From Timema cristinae (lineage: Eukaryota; Arthropoda; Insecta; Phasmatodea; Timematidae): 64,000 nt of DNA. Where the stretch lies: contig JBCFYV010011135.1 in the NCBI GenBank assembly GCA_039000515.1, positions 21,837,895 to 21,901,894 on the forward strand, written 5' to 3'. Under the pieces are notes generated by a model. The model was not told the origin of the DNA. It ran no database searches and saw only the letters and a program-made list of their open reading frames with translations. Position 1 is the stretch's first letter, and each line of letters opens with the position of its first letter. Position numbers and translations under genes: made by a program. Positions 47,496 to 58,484 of the stretch are shown here, piece by piece.

Positions 47496-47782
47496 TTATT
47501 ATTAGCACCGCGTCTTACTACCCTTTCGGATTATTCGCACTTACGCTAATGTGTAATGGTAGGGTGATTGTGAGATGAAATGGAGGACCTACAGTTTAAC
47601 GTGGGATTCGAACCACGGTGGAAGCCTGGCATTCCCCACATTTACATGTTGTGATTAATACATGTCTTGTCAGAGGTAGAGGAAGGGTTTGGAACTCAGA
47701 TAAATCTGTGCTGGGACTGAGGATTGAACCCCGGGCCCCCAGGCCAGAAGTCCAACAACTTAACCCTAGACAACCAGGTAAC
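47496..47782 (-). mobile_element. SINE family A at left edge of duplication copy 2
   Basis: Orthologous in position to the SINE at 32775-33081: both share the right flank CTCTTAACAACAAT. Its left flank (ACATAACATACAG) shows no CTTAACAA target repeat, so the original left flank was lost, placing the duplication breakpoint at or inside this SINE. Confidence 0.88.
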
Positions 47783-48125
47783 CTCTTAACAACAATGTTA
47801 GTGTATGTCTTAGACTAACAATACTACGTATTATTGTTGCCCATTTTATTTGTATGACTTATGTGTCAGCTTTGAAGGATATTTTCTGACTAGCTCTATA
47901 TTTTCTCTGTAACAGACAATTTTTTGTTTGTATTACTGATTGTAATTGTAGCTACTTATTTCATGTTCATTAAACCCCTATCTTCATTATACCCAATATC
48001 TTGTTATGTAAACATTCCCTTGTGTTAGTACCTTTAGCCTATCGGGTAAAAAAGATAATTGGGTGGGACGCAAGTCTTACCAAATGGTGCAACAATTTAT
48101 TTAACCAGATGTTAAACTTCCTCAT

Positions 48126-48414
48126 GGGTAACCTGGTGGTCTAAGGGTAAGGTGTCAGAACTCTGTGCTGGTGTCCGGGATTCAATCGTCGGTCTCGGCA
48201 CAGATTTATCTGATTGACAAAACTCTTCCTTCACCTCTGACAAGAAGTATATTAATCACAAATTGTGAATGTGGGTGGAATGCCAGGCTTCCACTGTAGT
48301 TCGGATCCCACGTTAAGCCTTAGGTCCTACATTTCATCTCATATTCACCCTACGATTACACATTAGTGTAAGTGTGGTTAACCCGGACGGGTAGTAAGAC
48401 GCGGTGCTAATAAT
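48126..48414 (+). mobile_element. SINE family A inserted after the duplication
   Basis: Head GGTAACCTGGTGGTCTAAGGG, B box GGGATTCAATCG, tail ACCCGGACGGGTAGTAAGACG and GCGGTGCTAATAAT. It interrupts the block that is continuous in copy 1 at about 35238-35246. No convincing target duplication was seen. Confidence 0.85.
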
Positions 48415-48904
48415 TAAAAATATATAGTATCGATACATCTTTTACTTGCGAAACTTGTGTAAAGGTTGCTAGTTATACCCTAAAAAAGTATTCAAATATA
48501 TTGTCTTGAATATCTTAAAATATATCAGGATAACTGTATTCTGTTTGTTAAGGTAAAATACGTTTTATATTTCCCTATACATTAACTATTGGTTTTATAT
48601 TCTCAAACTCAACACACATAAATGCACTTTTATGTCTACTAATCACCACAGTAAACATTGCATGCAGAAAGAGTATACAATACTAAAAGAATGAAGGGAG
48701 ATAGCAATTATACACGTCATCAGTCTATAGCTAGACGTTCTACCATGTACACTCCGATCAGCTTACAGTGGGGGGTGCTTAAGTTCGATAATTTGGGATT
48801 TCAGTATTTTTGTGTAGAATGTTTTTACTTTATTTTTACCTCTTGACAAACACAATGGAGTTCTAATCAACTTGTAAATACAAGGTAAGTAAATTGTTTT
48901 TAAA
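48415..48904. other. duplicated non-coding block
   Basis: Aligns with 35246-35730 in copy 1. No gene. Confidence 0.4.
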
Positions 48905-50233
48905 AGGGTTTCAAATAAGCGGGATAACCAACTATTCACAGTGGAGGACGCAAATCTGTTGCAAATTTAATTTATTTTTTGAGAGTGAAAATCTAGCGGT
49001 ATATTATAATCACACTGTTGAAAGTGTATCAAAGCCATCAGCAGATGCAACAGGAAAAGCATAGCCAACTAATTGTAAAATTTTAAAAAGCAAAGAAGTA
49101 TGGCAAGTGGTACACAACCAAACTTTCATAACCAGTAAAAAAAATCACAAACCGTATAGCCAGAAAATTATTGTTCTTGATGGTTTTGACTTGTATTTCA
49201 TTCTACAACTTATTATGGAGGTTCCACATTGTTAAAAATAAAGTAGCAACTTTTAATAAATCGTTAGCAGTAGGCTTTGTACTAGAAGAAATCAATTTTA
49301 CTGGAACAAAGAATCACTGAGAATAGCATTTGAAAAATTTGGTTTAAGTTTGAAAAGTGTAAAAATAATATATTAATCAAGATGGAGAAAAACCAAATAG
49401 TTATTTAATTAGAGGCCTGTGGTATATTTTGATGAAACCTGGAATCAACCCTCACGCAATGTGAGTAAAAGCTGGCAAGACCCAGAAACAACAGAAGTAT
49501 TGAATAATGACTGTGCAGGACAGAGGTGTATTATCGTCCATGCCATCTCAGAGCAGGGATTTGTATCAAATCCATTCCTCTTATTTTCAAATCAAAAACA
49601 AAAAGTGATCATAATAAAATGAATTTTATAACATCTCTAAGTTAGTGAAAGAAATACTTTTCCCCAACCTTTCTCAAAATAGCCTAACTGTAATGGGAAA
49701 TGCACCCTATCATACAGTTCGAATAAATAAGCCACAAACAAGGGGTCACGAAAGGTTAAAATGCAGCTGTGTTTGGATACAAACCGTATTATTTACGAAG
49801 AAGAGATGATGAAAAGTGATTTCTTTGAAACAGTCTGCTACCTACTTATGTTTCACAAATTTTACATAGATCATTTAATTGGACAACATGGGTACCTTGT
49901 TATTAGGTTATCTCCCGACTAATATTTGCTTAACGTTAAGGAATTGATTAGGAACATGATGAAATCATGAGTCACGACCAAAAATATAGCTCAAAGCAAT
50001 TTAGAAATAAAACATTTAACTGAAAATGTAATCAATAGTATCACAGAGAAGGATTGGCAACACATTATAACACACATATAGATTATTGGAAAAAATGATG
50101 GTTAGATAGAAGAAAAAATTGAATAAATTATGATTCTTTTTGAGATGAAAATTATATTGACAACATTAGTACGTCAAGTAGCTATGGTAACAACACTGAC
50201 GGACAAATATCGGGTGTCAAGGAGTTAATTTAG
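48905..50233 (+). pseudogene. decayed Tc1/mariner-type (DDE_3) transposase, duplication copy 2
   Basis: Paralog of 35731-37106. The start codon is changed (ATG to AGG at 48905). The first catalytic block is better preserved here: RPVVYFDETW at about 49413-49442, followed by a readable stretch containing IIVHAISEQGFVSNP. The second block again reads VMGNAPYHTVR with Gly for Asp. TAG at 50231-50233 ends the shared Ser-rich tail. Both copies share the Gly change, so it was dead before duplication. Confidence 0.7.
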
Positions 50234-51054
50234 TATTTTATAGTAAGTTAGAACTTCCTATGTATTCAACTTAACTTAGCGGAAGTCTCATATTAGCCAA
50301 GTAAAGCCACTCATGTCCCATTTGCTAATTGGTACTGACTTTACTAGAGTGCTATTGTTATCACTTCTCACCACTTCACCTTTCATACTCTAAAGGGATT
50401 AACGCACTTGATCACGAGAAGGGTGTCTTCGGTGTCGAGTAGTAGTTTCGCCATCAGCGCAAATGGATATTTAATAGTGTCTGTGAAAGCGCAGTTTATC
50501 AAATGCATATAAATTGGGTTCCTTCAATAAAAGACACATTTAGACCTCAAGTTGACGAAGAAAGACATGTTATTTAGAATTTTTTTTTTAGCAAATTTTA
50601 TATATTTCAAAAGGATCAAACGGATCTCAAATGAATCTTTACTCTAATTTTTAAAATCTAAAGAGTTTGTATTTTTTTTCTCTTTAAAAGGTAAAGCTCT
50701 TACTATTTTACTCATCAACAATATTGTTAAGTAATAATTTTGATTAAAACACTTTTTTAATTTATAATAAGCATATATTCTTTAGTTTTAAATCAGAACA
50801 AACTACAAAATCATTATGTTAAATTGATGTATTCACAGTAATAATTTAACCAAAATATTTCCAGAAAATGGCTTGCTATCGTGAGTGGAGATTTTAATCT
50901 TTTCTATTTATTTATACACGTCATATAAGTACAAGAATGTAGAATAAGTGAGTCAATAGGTGTTTAACATAGTATTTTAATATCTTGTTCCATAAACAAA
51001 TATAATTTGTGATGAACTTTATTTGTTTAAATGTAAATTAAACAAAATTTAAAC
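50234..51054. promoter_or_regulatory. upstream region of IR gene copy 2
   Basis: 50797-50993 is nearly identical to 37684-37880 of copy 1, whereas 50570-50790 is clearly diverged with several indels. Candidate promoter by conservation only. Confidence 0.4.
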
Positions 51055-52965
51055 ATGAATGTAGTAAAATTTGTTTTTCTCATGTGCTACTTAAGTATCA
51101 TTGATATTAAATTTTATAAATCAATGGAAAATGTCCATTGTAACAGTAATTTTACAAATATAATTGACTACATCATCGACTGGACTCTAAGAAATACGAC
51201 TAACCCATTGGCCATGGTGATTTTACAAAATAACAATAACCACATATCAGTAGAGTTATTCAAGAAGCTGGAATATTACCCTACCTTAACCTTAAATATT
51301 TACGGAGACAATAACTTGACATTAAGTGAAATAATTCCCGATGGTTATGGTTTGAAAAACTTAATAGCCACGCCAAAAGTAGTATTTTGGTTTCTTAAAC
51401 CAGACAAGTCAAATTTCAGGGTGGTTTTAAAACAATTCAATGACACTTTTCACAACTACCCAAGAATACCATTTATACTAATAATAACATTAGTAGAGCA
51501 GGAAGAATTATACACATTTAAAGAAGAATGCCAAAATACGTGGGATGAGTTTCACATTTTAAATGTTATTTTGGTTTATATTTCTCACTTTTCTTTAGCA
51601 AACCATGAGAATCAAAATATTTTAATTTATCAGAATATTATAGCGAGGGCCTGGTTTTTCAACCAGTTTAGTGAGAAACAATCATATTTAGAACTATCAA
51701 CAAACTATTTACAACTTGAAAATAAAAACATATTTTTAAATAAATTATATGATATCTTTGGATACGCGATAAAAATAACTGAAAGTAGAGTTATTTATGG
51801 TCTGAAATCAGGATACACACGATATGAACATAACGTTATAGGAAACTTTATTCGACATATAAATGGAACAAAGGTGATCATCAAGACGGAACATCAAAAT
51901 GATGTAGGCGCTGCTAGTGAAGATGTAAGATCTGATACAATACCGGATATAATGGCAAATTCATTTCTAAAGCACACAAGGAATGTATTCAGATCTACAA
52001 TTTCTGGTGAAGTTGATTGTTTATCTATCTTGGTGCCTAAAGCTCAACGTTTCCCTGAATATATGAATGTAGTTCTACCTTTCGCCAAGAGTACTTGGCT
52101 AGCTACGTTATTCACACTACCAATCCTTACATTAACGTGGAAACTAATCCGGCACGACGCTTCTTTAGAAACGAGAACGCTATTGGAAATGATCAGAATT
52201 TTGGTGATTGGTTCGACATTATTATCGGTGGTTTCCGTTGCTCAAAAATATGTTCTTGTTTTGTGTTTATGGTTAAGCTTGGTACTTGGGAGCGTCTATC
52301 AGGGAAGTTTGACCAGCTACTTGACAATACCTCATTACTACCCCGATATTGATACGTCAGCGGAATTGGTGGAGTCAGGTTTGTTGCTAACGTTACCTAA
52401 TTTTGATGACTCGGGCGAGATTGTTGACATTTTTATGGATGGTTTGGACAAGAATGATAACATTTCTATGACTATATTACAAAGGTCTTATTTTGTTATT
52501 GACATAAAGAAAGCACTAGATATGGTTGCCTTGAATCGTACAAGAGCATATTCCGATGTTTCAAGACTAGTACAGCTGTACATTGAGATCAACGAGTATT
52601 ATGAAGAAGGATACCCTCTGATGCACATGATGGACGAGTGTGTTTACCCAATGCGTATTGTTCTACAGTTCCCCTTCGCTTCTCCTTACGAAGAGAGACT
52701 TAGTTCCGTAATGAGAAGGATGTACGAAGCAGGGCTACCGGATAAGTGGCGTAAAGATGATACGTATGAAGTGACTCTCTCGGCTCGTAACAGGGCTAAA
52801 CCAGTCCATCTGAAACCTTTGGGACTCGGTCATGTACAGATGCCCTTCTACTTAATTTCCGGAGGTTTAATACTCGCCTGTATTTCATTGGTATGTGAGA
52901 TATTAGTAAACGTATTCATACGTTATAAAAATAAAAATAAAGTAAGTGTGGTTAGTTTTAAATAA
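51055..52965 (+). CDS. divergent ionotropic receptor (IR), copy 2
   Basis: A 636-residue intact intronless paralog of the gene at 37942. It has the same layout: signal peptide, divergent ligand-binding part, TM1 about 347-367, pore and TM2 ending in YQGSLTSYLTIP (about 411-422), and last TM about 597-620. I count about 27 amino-acid differences. They cluster in the extracellular part (residues about 45-275) and in TM1/pore/TM2 (about 345-415), where hydrophobic positions changed (for example Phe-Tyr to Cys-Leu in TM2 near 399-400, Ser to Ile near 384). From about residue 437 to 617 there is none. Both copies being intact suggests both are in use; the pore-region changes could alter conductance or gating, which is inference. 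The ligand is unknown. Confidence 0.93.
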   Translation: MNVVKFVFLMCYLSIIDIKFYKSMENVHCNSNFTNIIDYIIDWTLRNTTNPLAMVILQNNNNHISVELFKKLEYYPTLTLNIYGDNNLTLSEIIPDGYGLKNLIATPKVVFWFLKPDKSNFRVVLKQFNDTFHNYPRIPFILIITLVEQEELYTFKEECQNTWDEFHILNVILVYISHFSLANHENQNILIYQNIIARAWFFNQFSEKQSYLELSTNYLQLENKNIFLNKLYDIFGYAIKITESRVIYGLKSGYTRYEHNVIGNFIRHINGTKVIIKTEHQNDVGAASEDVRSDTIPDIMANSFLKHTRNVFRSTISGEVDCLSILVPKAQRFPEYMNVVLPFAKSTWLATLFTLPILTLTWKLIRHDASLETRTLLEMIRILVIGSTLLSVVSVAQKYVLVLCLWLSLVLGSVYQGSLTSYLTIPHYYPDIDTSAELVESGLLLTLPNFDDSGEIVDIFMDGLDKNDNISMTILQRSYFVIDIKKALDMVALNRTRAYSDVSRLVQLYIEINEYYEEGYPLMHMMDECVYPMRIVLQFPFASPYEERLSSVMRRMYEAGLPDKWRKDDTYEVTLSARNRAKPVHLKPLGLGHVQMPFYLISGGLILACISLVCEILVNVFIRYKNKNKVSVVSFK

Positions 52966-53842
52966 TAATTTAATATTGTTATATATTGTTATATTTAATA
53001 AGTAAAATATTAGTGTGTCCTACTTTACGATTTGAATTTAAGGTGTGTCACTCTATCATCAATTCTTATAAGTAGTTTAACCTTTAATAAAATAACTGAA
53101 ATTTTTATCTTTCTTAAATCAATAATGAATTGGAGCAATTAAACTTTGAATTTTTTTTATTTTGAATCTTATAAAATAAACTTAAGTGGCTCCACTAATA
53201 ATATTGAGGATTATTTTAGGTCAGTTATAGTTTAATTTTAACCATACTTACTTGAAGGATTTGTGATTCGATATATTTTTCAATCCTATATTTAGGATAA
53301 CATTATTGAAAAAGTCTTAAATACAATAGTAACAATTCTCGCGTTGTTTTATAATTTAAGTTATGAAAGTACAACAACGTTTGCACATTTAACTTTTAAT
53401 GACTAGTAAAACTTAAAAATCTAAATGATAATTTGAGTAGTGGTGTAGTAGCCGTTTTAATTTTTATATTTGTAAATTAAAAAATTACATATGATTATGA
53501 GCATTGAACCCTGGATAGTTGGTATGGCTCGTTAATGCTCTACCTTAAACTATTAGCGTAAATTACCCGAGTATGGTAATAGTCCAAAATATCTCACAGG
53601 TAACTCAATGTCAAGCAATTACAAAAGCTACGGGCTCTATTCTCGTAACTCAGGTCTCATTATTCATAAGTACGAGTTATCATTTAAATTGATTGATCTA
53701 GTATTTAGATGACAGTAAGTAATAAATAAAATTTAAATTGATTATAAATTAATCAATAGAATAATAATTTACAAACTTTTACACACAGTTTGTTTGTGTA
53801 TTTGTTACATATCTACTCACTAAAAATATTATCATATTGTAA
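52966..53842. other. 3' flank of IR copy 2
   Basis: AT-rich; aligns with 39853-40717. Contains the tRNA-derived fragment noted separately. Confidence 0.4.
53491..53547 (-). repeat. tRNA-derived fragment, copy 2
   Basis: Diverged partner of 40370-40432; B box decayed to GGTTCAATGC on the minus strand. Confidence 0.45.
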
Positions 53843-53970
53843 ACATACATACATACATACATACATACATACATACATACATACATACATACATACATAC
53901 ATACATACATACATACATACATACATACATACATACATACATACATACATACATACATACATACATACAT
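53843..53970. repeat. (ACAT)32 microsatellite, target of the Waldo-like element
   Basis: 128 bases of uninterrupted ACAT. Open frames through it (Tyr/Thr/His/Ile or Met/Tyr/Val/Cys repeats) are artefacts. Confidence 0.97.
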
Positions 53971-54182
53971 AAGTACACACATATACAGGAAGTACGCATT
54001 GGTCATGGATATTGGAATTCATGATGCCACGAGCGAGCGCCAGTCCGTCCGTGTATTCCGGGACTGGTAAAGCAAAGGGCAGGCCTCAGGGAACTGGGGT
54101 AAGCTCCTGTTGAGCTGAGGGTATACCCGTTCCTGATTTGTTCGGCCCGCCCCCTTGCGTACGAAGCGCTGGTGAAGATTGA

Positions 54183-55491
54183 ATGTTAGCAGGATTTTTT
54201 AAAAGTCAACTATATAGAATGGAGGTGGATACAGTCCCAAGCAAGGAGACAGAACGAGGACTAAAGGCTCTCTTCCGACTAGAGAAGGAACTGGATGACC
54301 TATATCGGGACGTCAAGCTGAGGACTAACATCGATAAGGAGATTCGTGCAAAAATGAGCAGGGTTATGAGCACTTTTGAGCTGGCAAAACTAGTTATAAG
54401 TGATGTTCAAGCGATGTTTGACCAGCAAAATGGCGTGGAGGCCGATATCCGAAAGGATCAAAGTCGTGAGCAGTCCGTTGGGAGCGAACGCAGGGAACCC
54501 TCTGAACCACAGACTCAGAAGGGTGCAGAAGTTCAGTCCCCTGCGAGGAATAAGGAGAAGCCCCTGGAATCCCCACGACACGTGTTGTGTGCGGCGCCGA
54601 CGGGGTCCATCCCAGAAACATCAGAAGGGCGAGAGAAGACGACGGCGGACAGAGTGGACCATAGGCATCAGGAAAATGGGATAAAACCACCGGAGTCAGT
54701 AGAGAAAAAAAAGGCACCTGTTAAAAAGTTGAAGAAGCGACAAGAAAGACGTAAACAAGAGAAAATGTTGCGCCCAAATGTGGTGATTGTCAAAGCTAAG
54801 GAGGGAAACTCCTATGCTGACATCGTGAAGTCCCTGAAGAGTGACCCTAAACTCCAGGACCTCAAGGAAAACGTAAGCAATATGCGGAGAGATGCTGCGG
54901 GGAATCTCCTGCTGGTCTTGAACCGCAAAGCTAAACAAGAAACTGGAGATATTCGTCAGGCGATCCAGGAGCAACTGGTGAACTCAGCTGAGGTCACTAG
55001 CAGGACAGACATGAAGTCCATTGAAATAAAGGACCTCGACGAATTCACGACAAGAGACGAGATATGTGATGCTATCCGTCAACAAGTAGAGGGGACTAAC
55101 GTCAAACCCGATGCTATAAAATCCCTTCGACAGGCGTATGGAGGAACGCAGATAGCGGTTCTTGTCCTTACTGCTAACCATGCGAAACTCGTCCTACAAA
55201 AGGACAAACTGAAGATAGGATGATTGGTTTGCAGAGTAAGAGAGAGTCTCTCCCCTGAAATGCTTTAGATGCCTAGAGTTTGGTCACTTGGCTAGAATGT
55301 GCAAAGGCCCGGATCGGTCGAAGCAGTGCACCAAGTGCGGAGAAACCACACACATTGCCAAGGACTGTGTGAAGGCCGAGATGAAATTCCTCCTGTGCAA
55401 TGAGAATTTGGACAGGAATCATCGAACAGGAAGCAGTGCGTGCCCTGCTTACAGGGAAGCAATGACGTTACTGAACAAGAGAAGACGATGA
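54183..55491 (+). pseudogene. Waldo-like ORF1 (gag-like RNA-binding protein), disrupted
   Basis: Open for 346 codons from ATG 54183 (an alternative ATG is at 54222). It comprises a coiled-coil-prone acidic/basic N-terminal part, a charged Pro/Glu-rich linker (about residues 95-190), and a conserved R1-type gag core (about 198-346). A TGA at 55221-55223 falls where related proteins have Trp after Ile-Gly. A frameshift near 55250 then leads into the zinc-knuckle part: CFRCLEFGHLARMC and CTKCGETTHIAKDC (both C-x2-C-x4-H-x4-C) and a third, degenerate knuckle ending in Cys-Pro. ORF1 ends TGA at 55489-55491, overlapping the ORF2 ATG. Confidence 0.88.
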
Positions 55492-58484
55492 GGTTCCTTA
55501 AGTTAAATCTGAATCATTGTGAAGCAGTACAGGACCTCTTATGGCAGTCTGCAAGTGAATTGAGCATTGACTTGGCGATCCTCTGTGAACAGTACCGGAA
55601 CTTAGACATTTTGTCGTCCTGGATACCGGACCGTACTGGCAAAGCCGCTATCTGGATGCGCAGGGGTTTGTTCATCGAGGAAAGACAAACAGTAAAAAAA
55701 GATGGATTCGTCTGGACAAAGGTGAGAGACATCTACGTTTGCAGCGTCTACGCTCCACCTAGCATCTCCCTGGAAGGATTCCAGCACATTCTGGATGAAA
55801 TCGCTGACGAACTACGAGGCAGAAGACCTGTTATTATAGCTGGTGATTTTAATGCCTGGGCTACAGCCTGGGGCAGTATATTGACCGACAGACGCGGTGA
55901 GATCCTTCTGGATGCACTCTCTCTGATGGATATGGTGATACTGAATATCGGTATCACTGCTATTTTCGAGAGGAACGGCAAATGCTCCATCATTGACGTG
56001 AATTTCGTGAGCTAAAACCTGGCCTCCCGCATGGTGATATGGAAAGTCAGTGATCACCTGACACAGAGTGACCACCAGGCGATCATATTCGAGATGATAA
56101 CCACCCAGAGACCAGTAAATCCGGGTAGGGAGAGGACAAGAGGCTTGAACGGGTGCTCCTTTGATCGAGGAACCTTCATCGCTTGGATGGAGGACAGTGA
56201 CATTGAGCCGAGTGATACGCTTGATCAGGTAGTCGCGCAGTTAATGACGCTTGTCACCGACGCTTGTGACGCTGCTATGACGAGTCGTTCCTGTAATCAC
56301 CGACACAAACCAGCGTTCTGGTGGAACGAGGAGATAGCTGAACTCCGTAGAAGATGTCTCCGAGCTAGGAGAAACGCACAGCGTGCAAGGGGTCGTTCGA
56401 CCTTCTCTGCTCTCAGAAGCCAATATGCCGAAGCCAGGAGAACCTTGGGCAAAGCCATCAAGGCCAGCAAACGACGGTGCTGGAAAGAGATGTGTAAGGA
56501 GGTTGACCAGGATCCCTGGGGCAGACCCTACAGGACGGTTATGGCTAGGATGAGAAAACAGGATTCGGCTTCACCTACTTGTCCGGAGTTCTTGGATAAG
56601 ATAGTGAACACTCTCTTCCCACGACAATCGGATGTAGTGCTCATTGAAAACCGATCAGATGACCTTGAAGAAGAGCCACCAATCACTTGTGAAGAACTAC
56701 TGAAAGCAGCTTGCAAAATAGGAGACAACAAGGCTCCGGGCCCGGACGGAATTCCGAATGTAGCACTGAAAACTGCAATCAAGACGAGACCAGACTTATT
56801 TATCCGAGTCTACAAGGCGTGTCTGAGAGAGGGGCATTTCCCAGACTGCTGGAAATATCAACACCTTGTTCTCCTTCCGAAAGGGGCCAAACCACCAGAC
56901 GAACCATCATCATATCGTCCAATCTGCCTCCTGGACACATCTGGAAAATTGCTTGAGAGGATCATTGCTGACAGAATAGAGGTATTCAGTGAGGGGCCAC
57001 AGGGCCTCTCTGGAAACCAACTAGGATTCCGTAAATGCAGGTGTAAGATTGATGCGATAGATAAAGTTGTAACAATTGCCAGGGACGCAATAGCAGGCAG
57101 AAGCTGGTCGAAAGGCACTAAGATATATTGCGCCATCGTGACCCTCGATGTGAAAAATGCGTTCAACTCTGCTAAATGGAGCTGCATCATGGAAGCGCTT
57201 TGGAAGATGGAGGTACCTACCTATCTTCGGAGGATGATAGCTAGTTACTTCTCAGATAGAGTCCTGACCTACGACTCTGAGACGGGTCAACGAATGTACC
57301 GGGTAACTGGAGGAGTGCCGCAGGGAGCAGTTCTTGGTCCTCCGCTGTGGAACATCATGTATGATGCGGTGCTGAAGCTTCCATTGCCGGACGGAGCTAC
57401 GATAGTGGGATTTGCCGATGACATCGCTATAGTTGCTGTTGGAAAGGTCCTCGATAAGGTTACGTACATATCGAACAGAGCTATCGCCAACATCCGTCAG
57501 TGGCCTTCTTCTGTTGGCCTGCAACTAGCAGATCACAAGACGGAGGCAGTACTAGTGACAGGAAGGAAAATCAGAGAATCCATCACCCGGAATGTAGGAG
57601 ACAATGCCATTATATCTCAACCTTCACTGAGGTACCTGGGCGTGCAAATAGATGCCAAGTTACGCTTTAACGACCATCTTCGGAACGTAAGCCAAAAATC
57701 AGAAAAGGTGGCAAATGCGCTTTCAAGCATCATGCCCAAAACGGGAGCCCCAAAGCCGAGCCGCAGACGTCTGCTTTATACGGTCACAAGCTCCATTATG
57801 CTGTACGCAGCACCAGTCAGGTCACCGGCAATGAAAGTGGCGGTGCATGTCCACATGTTGAACAAGGTACATAGGAGAATGGCACTGCGTGTTGCATGTG
57901 CCTACCGCACAGTATCTGGCGATGCTGCTTGCGTGATAGCAGATATGACGCCTATCGACCTCTTGGCAGACGAGCGAAATAGGATTTACCGCCAGACCCG
58001 GACTCCTTCCGAGATCACGAAAACAACCATCGTGAGGGACGAAAAGAAGAAAACCATGGAAATGTGGCAAAGACGCTGGGACTCATTGACGAATGGTAGA
58101 TGGACCCACCGTCTTATTCCAGTAGTGTCACTCTGGAATACGAGAAAACACGGTGAGACGGACTTTTTTTACCTCACCCAGCTCCTGACAGGCCACGGAT
58201 GCTTCAGGTCATATCTGGAGAGATTCGGGCTAGATGATTCACCATCCTGTCCAAACTGCACAGAGTTGTAAGAGACTGCGGAGAACGTCTTTTTCGGGTG
58301 TCCCCGCTTCGCTGCTGAGGAGGAGGAGTTAGATAGGCGACTCCAGACGAGATCAACTCCAGAAAGCATCGTCAGTTTGATGCTGCTCAACGAGGACAAC
58401 TGGAAGGCTGTTGCGGACATGGCTTCGCGCGTTGTGAAGAACCTCAGGGTAGAGGAAAGAGAGAGGAGTAGACCACCTAGATAA
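55488..58484 (+). pseudogene. Waldo-like ORF2 (endonuclease-reverse transcriptase), two stops
   Basis: The ATG at 55488 overlaps the ORF1 stop as ATGA, the arrangement used for coupled translation in R1-type elements. One frame of 998 codons to TAA 58482-58484, broken only by TAA at 56013-56015 and 58269-58271. Endonuclease motifs are LNLNHCEAVQDLL, VYAPPS, IIAGDFNAWATAWGS, IIDVNFVS and SDHQAI; the first TAA lies just before the Ser-Asp-His motif. RT motifs are KAPGPDGIPN, LLPKG, SYRPICLLDTSGKLLERII, GGVPQGAVLGPPLWN and the catalytic FADD box at 57411-57422 (residues about 642-645). The C-terminal Cys motif is CPNC then a FFGCPRF end; the usual His is Asn. Length agrees with R1-clade ORF2 (about 1000 residues). 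Confidence 0.92.

Noticed and set aside
53779..54022. Tyr/Val/Cys/Met and Thr/His/Ile repeat proteins
   Set aside because: Translations of the (ACAT)n microsatellite in different frames.
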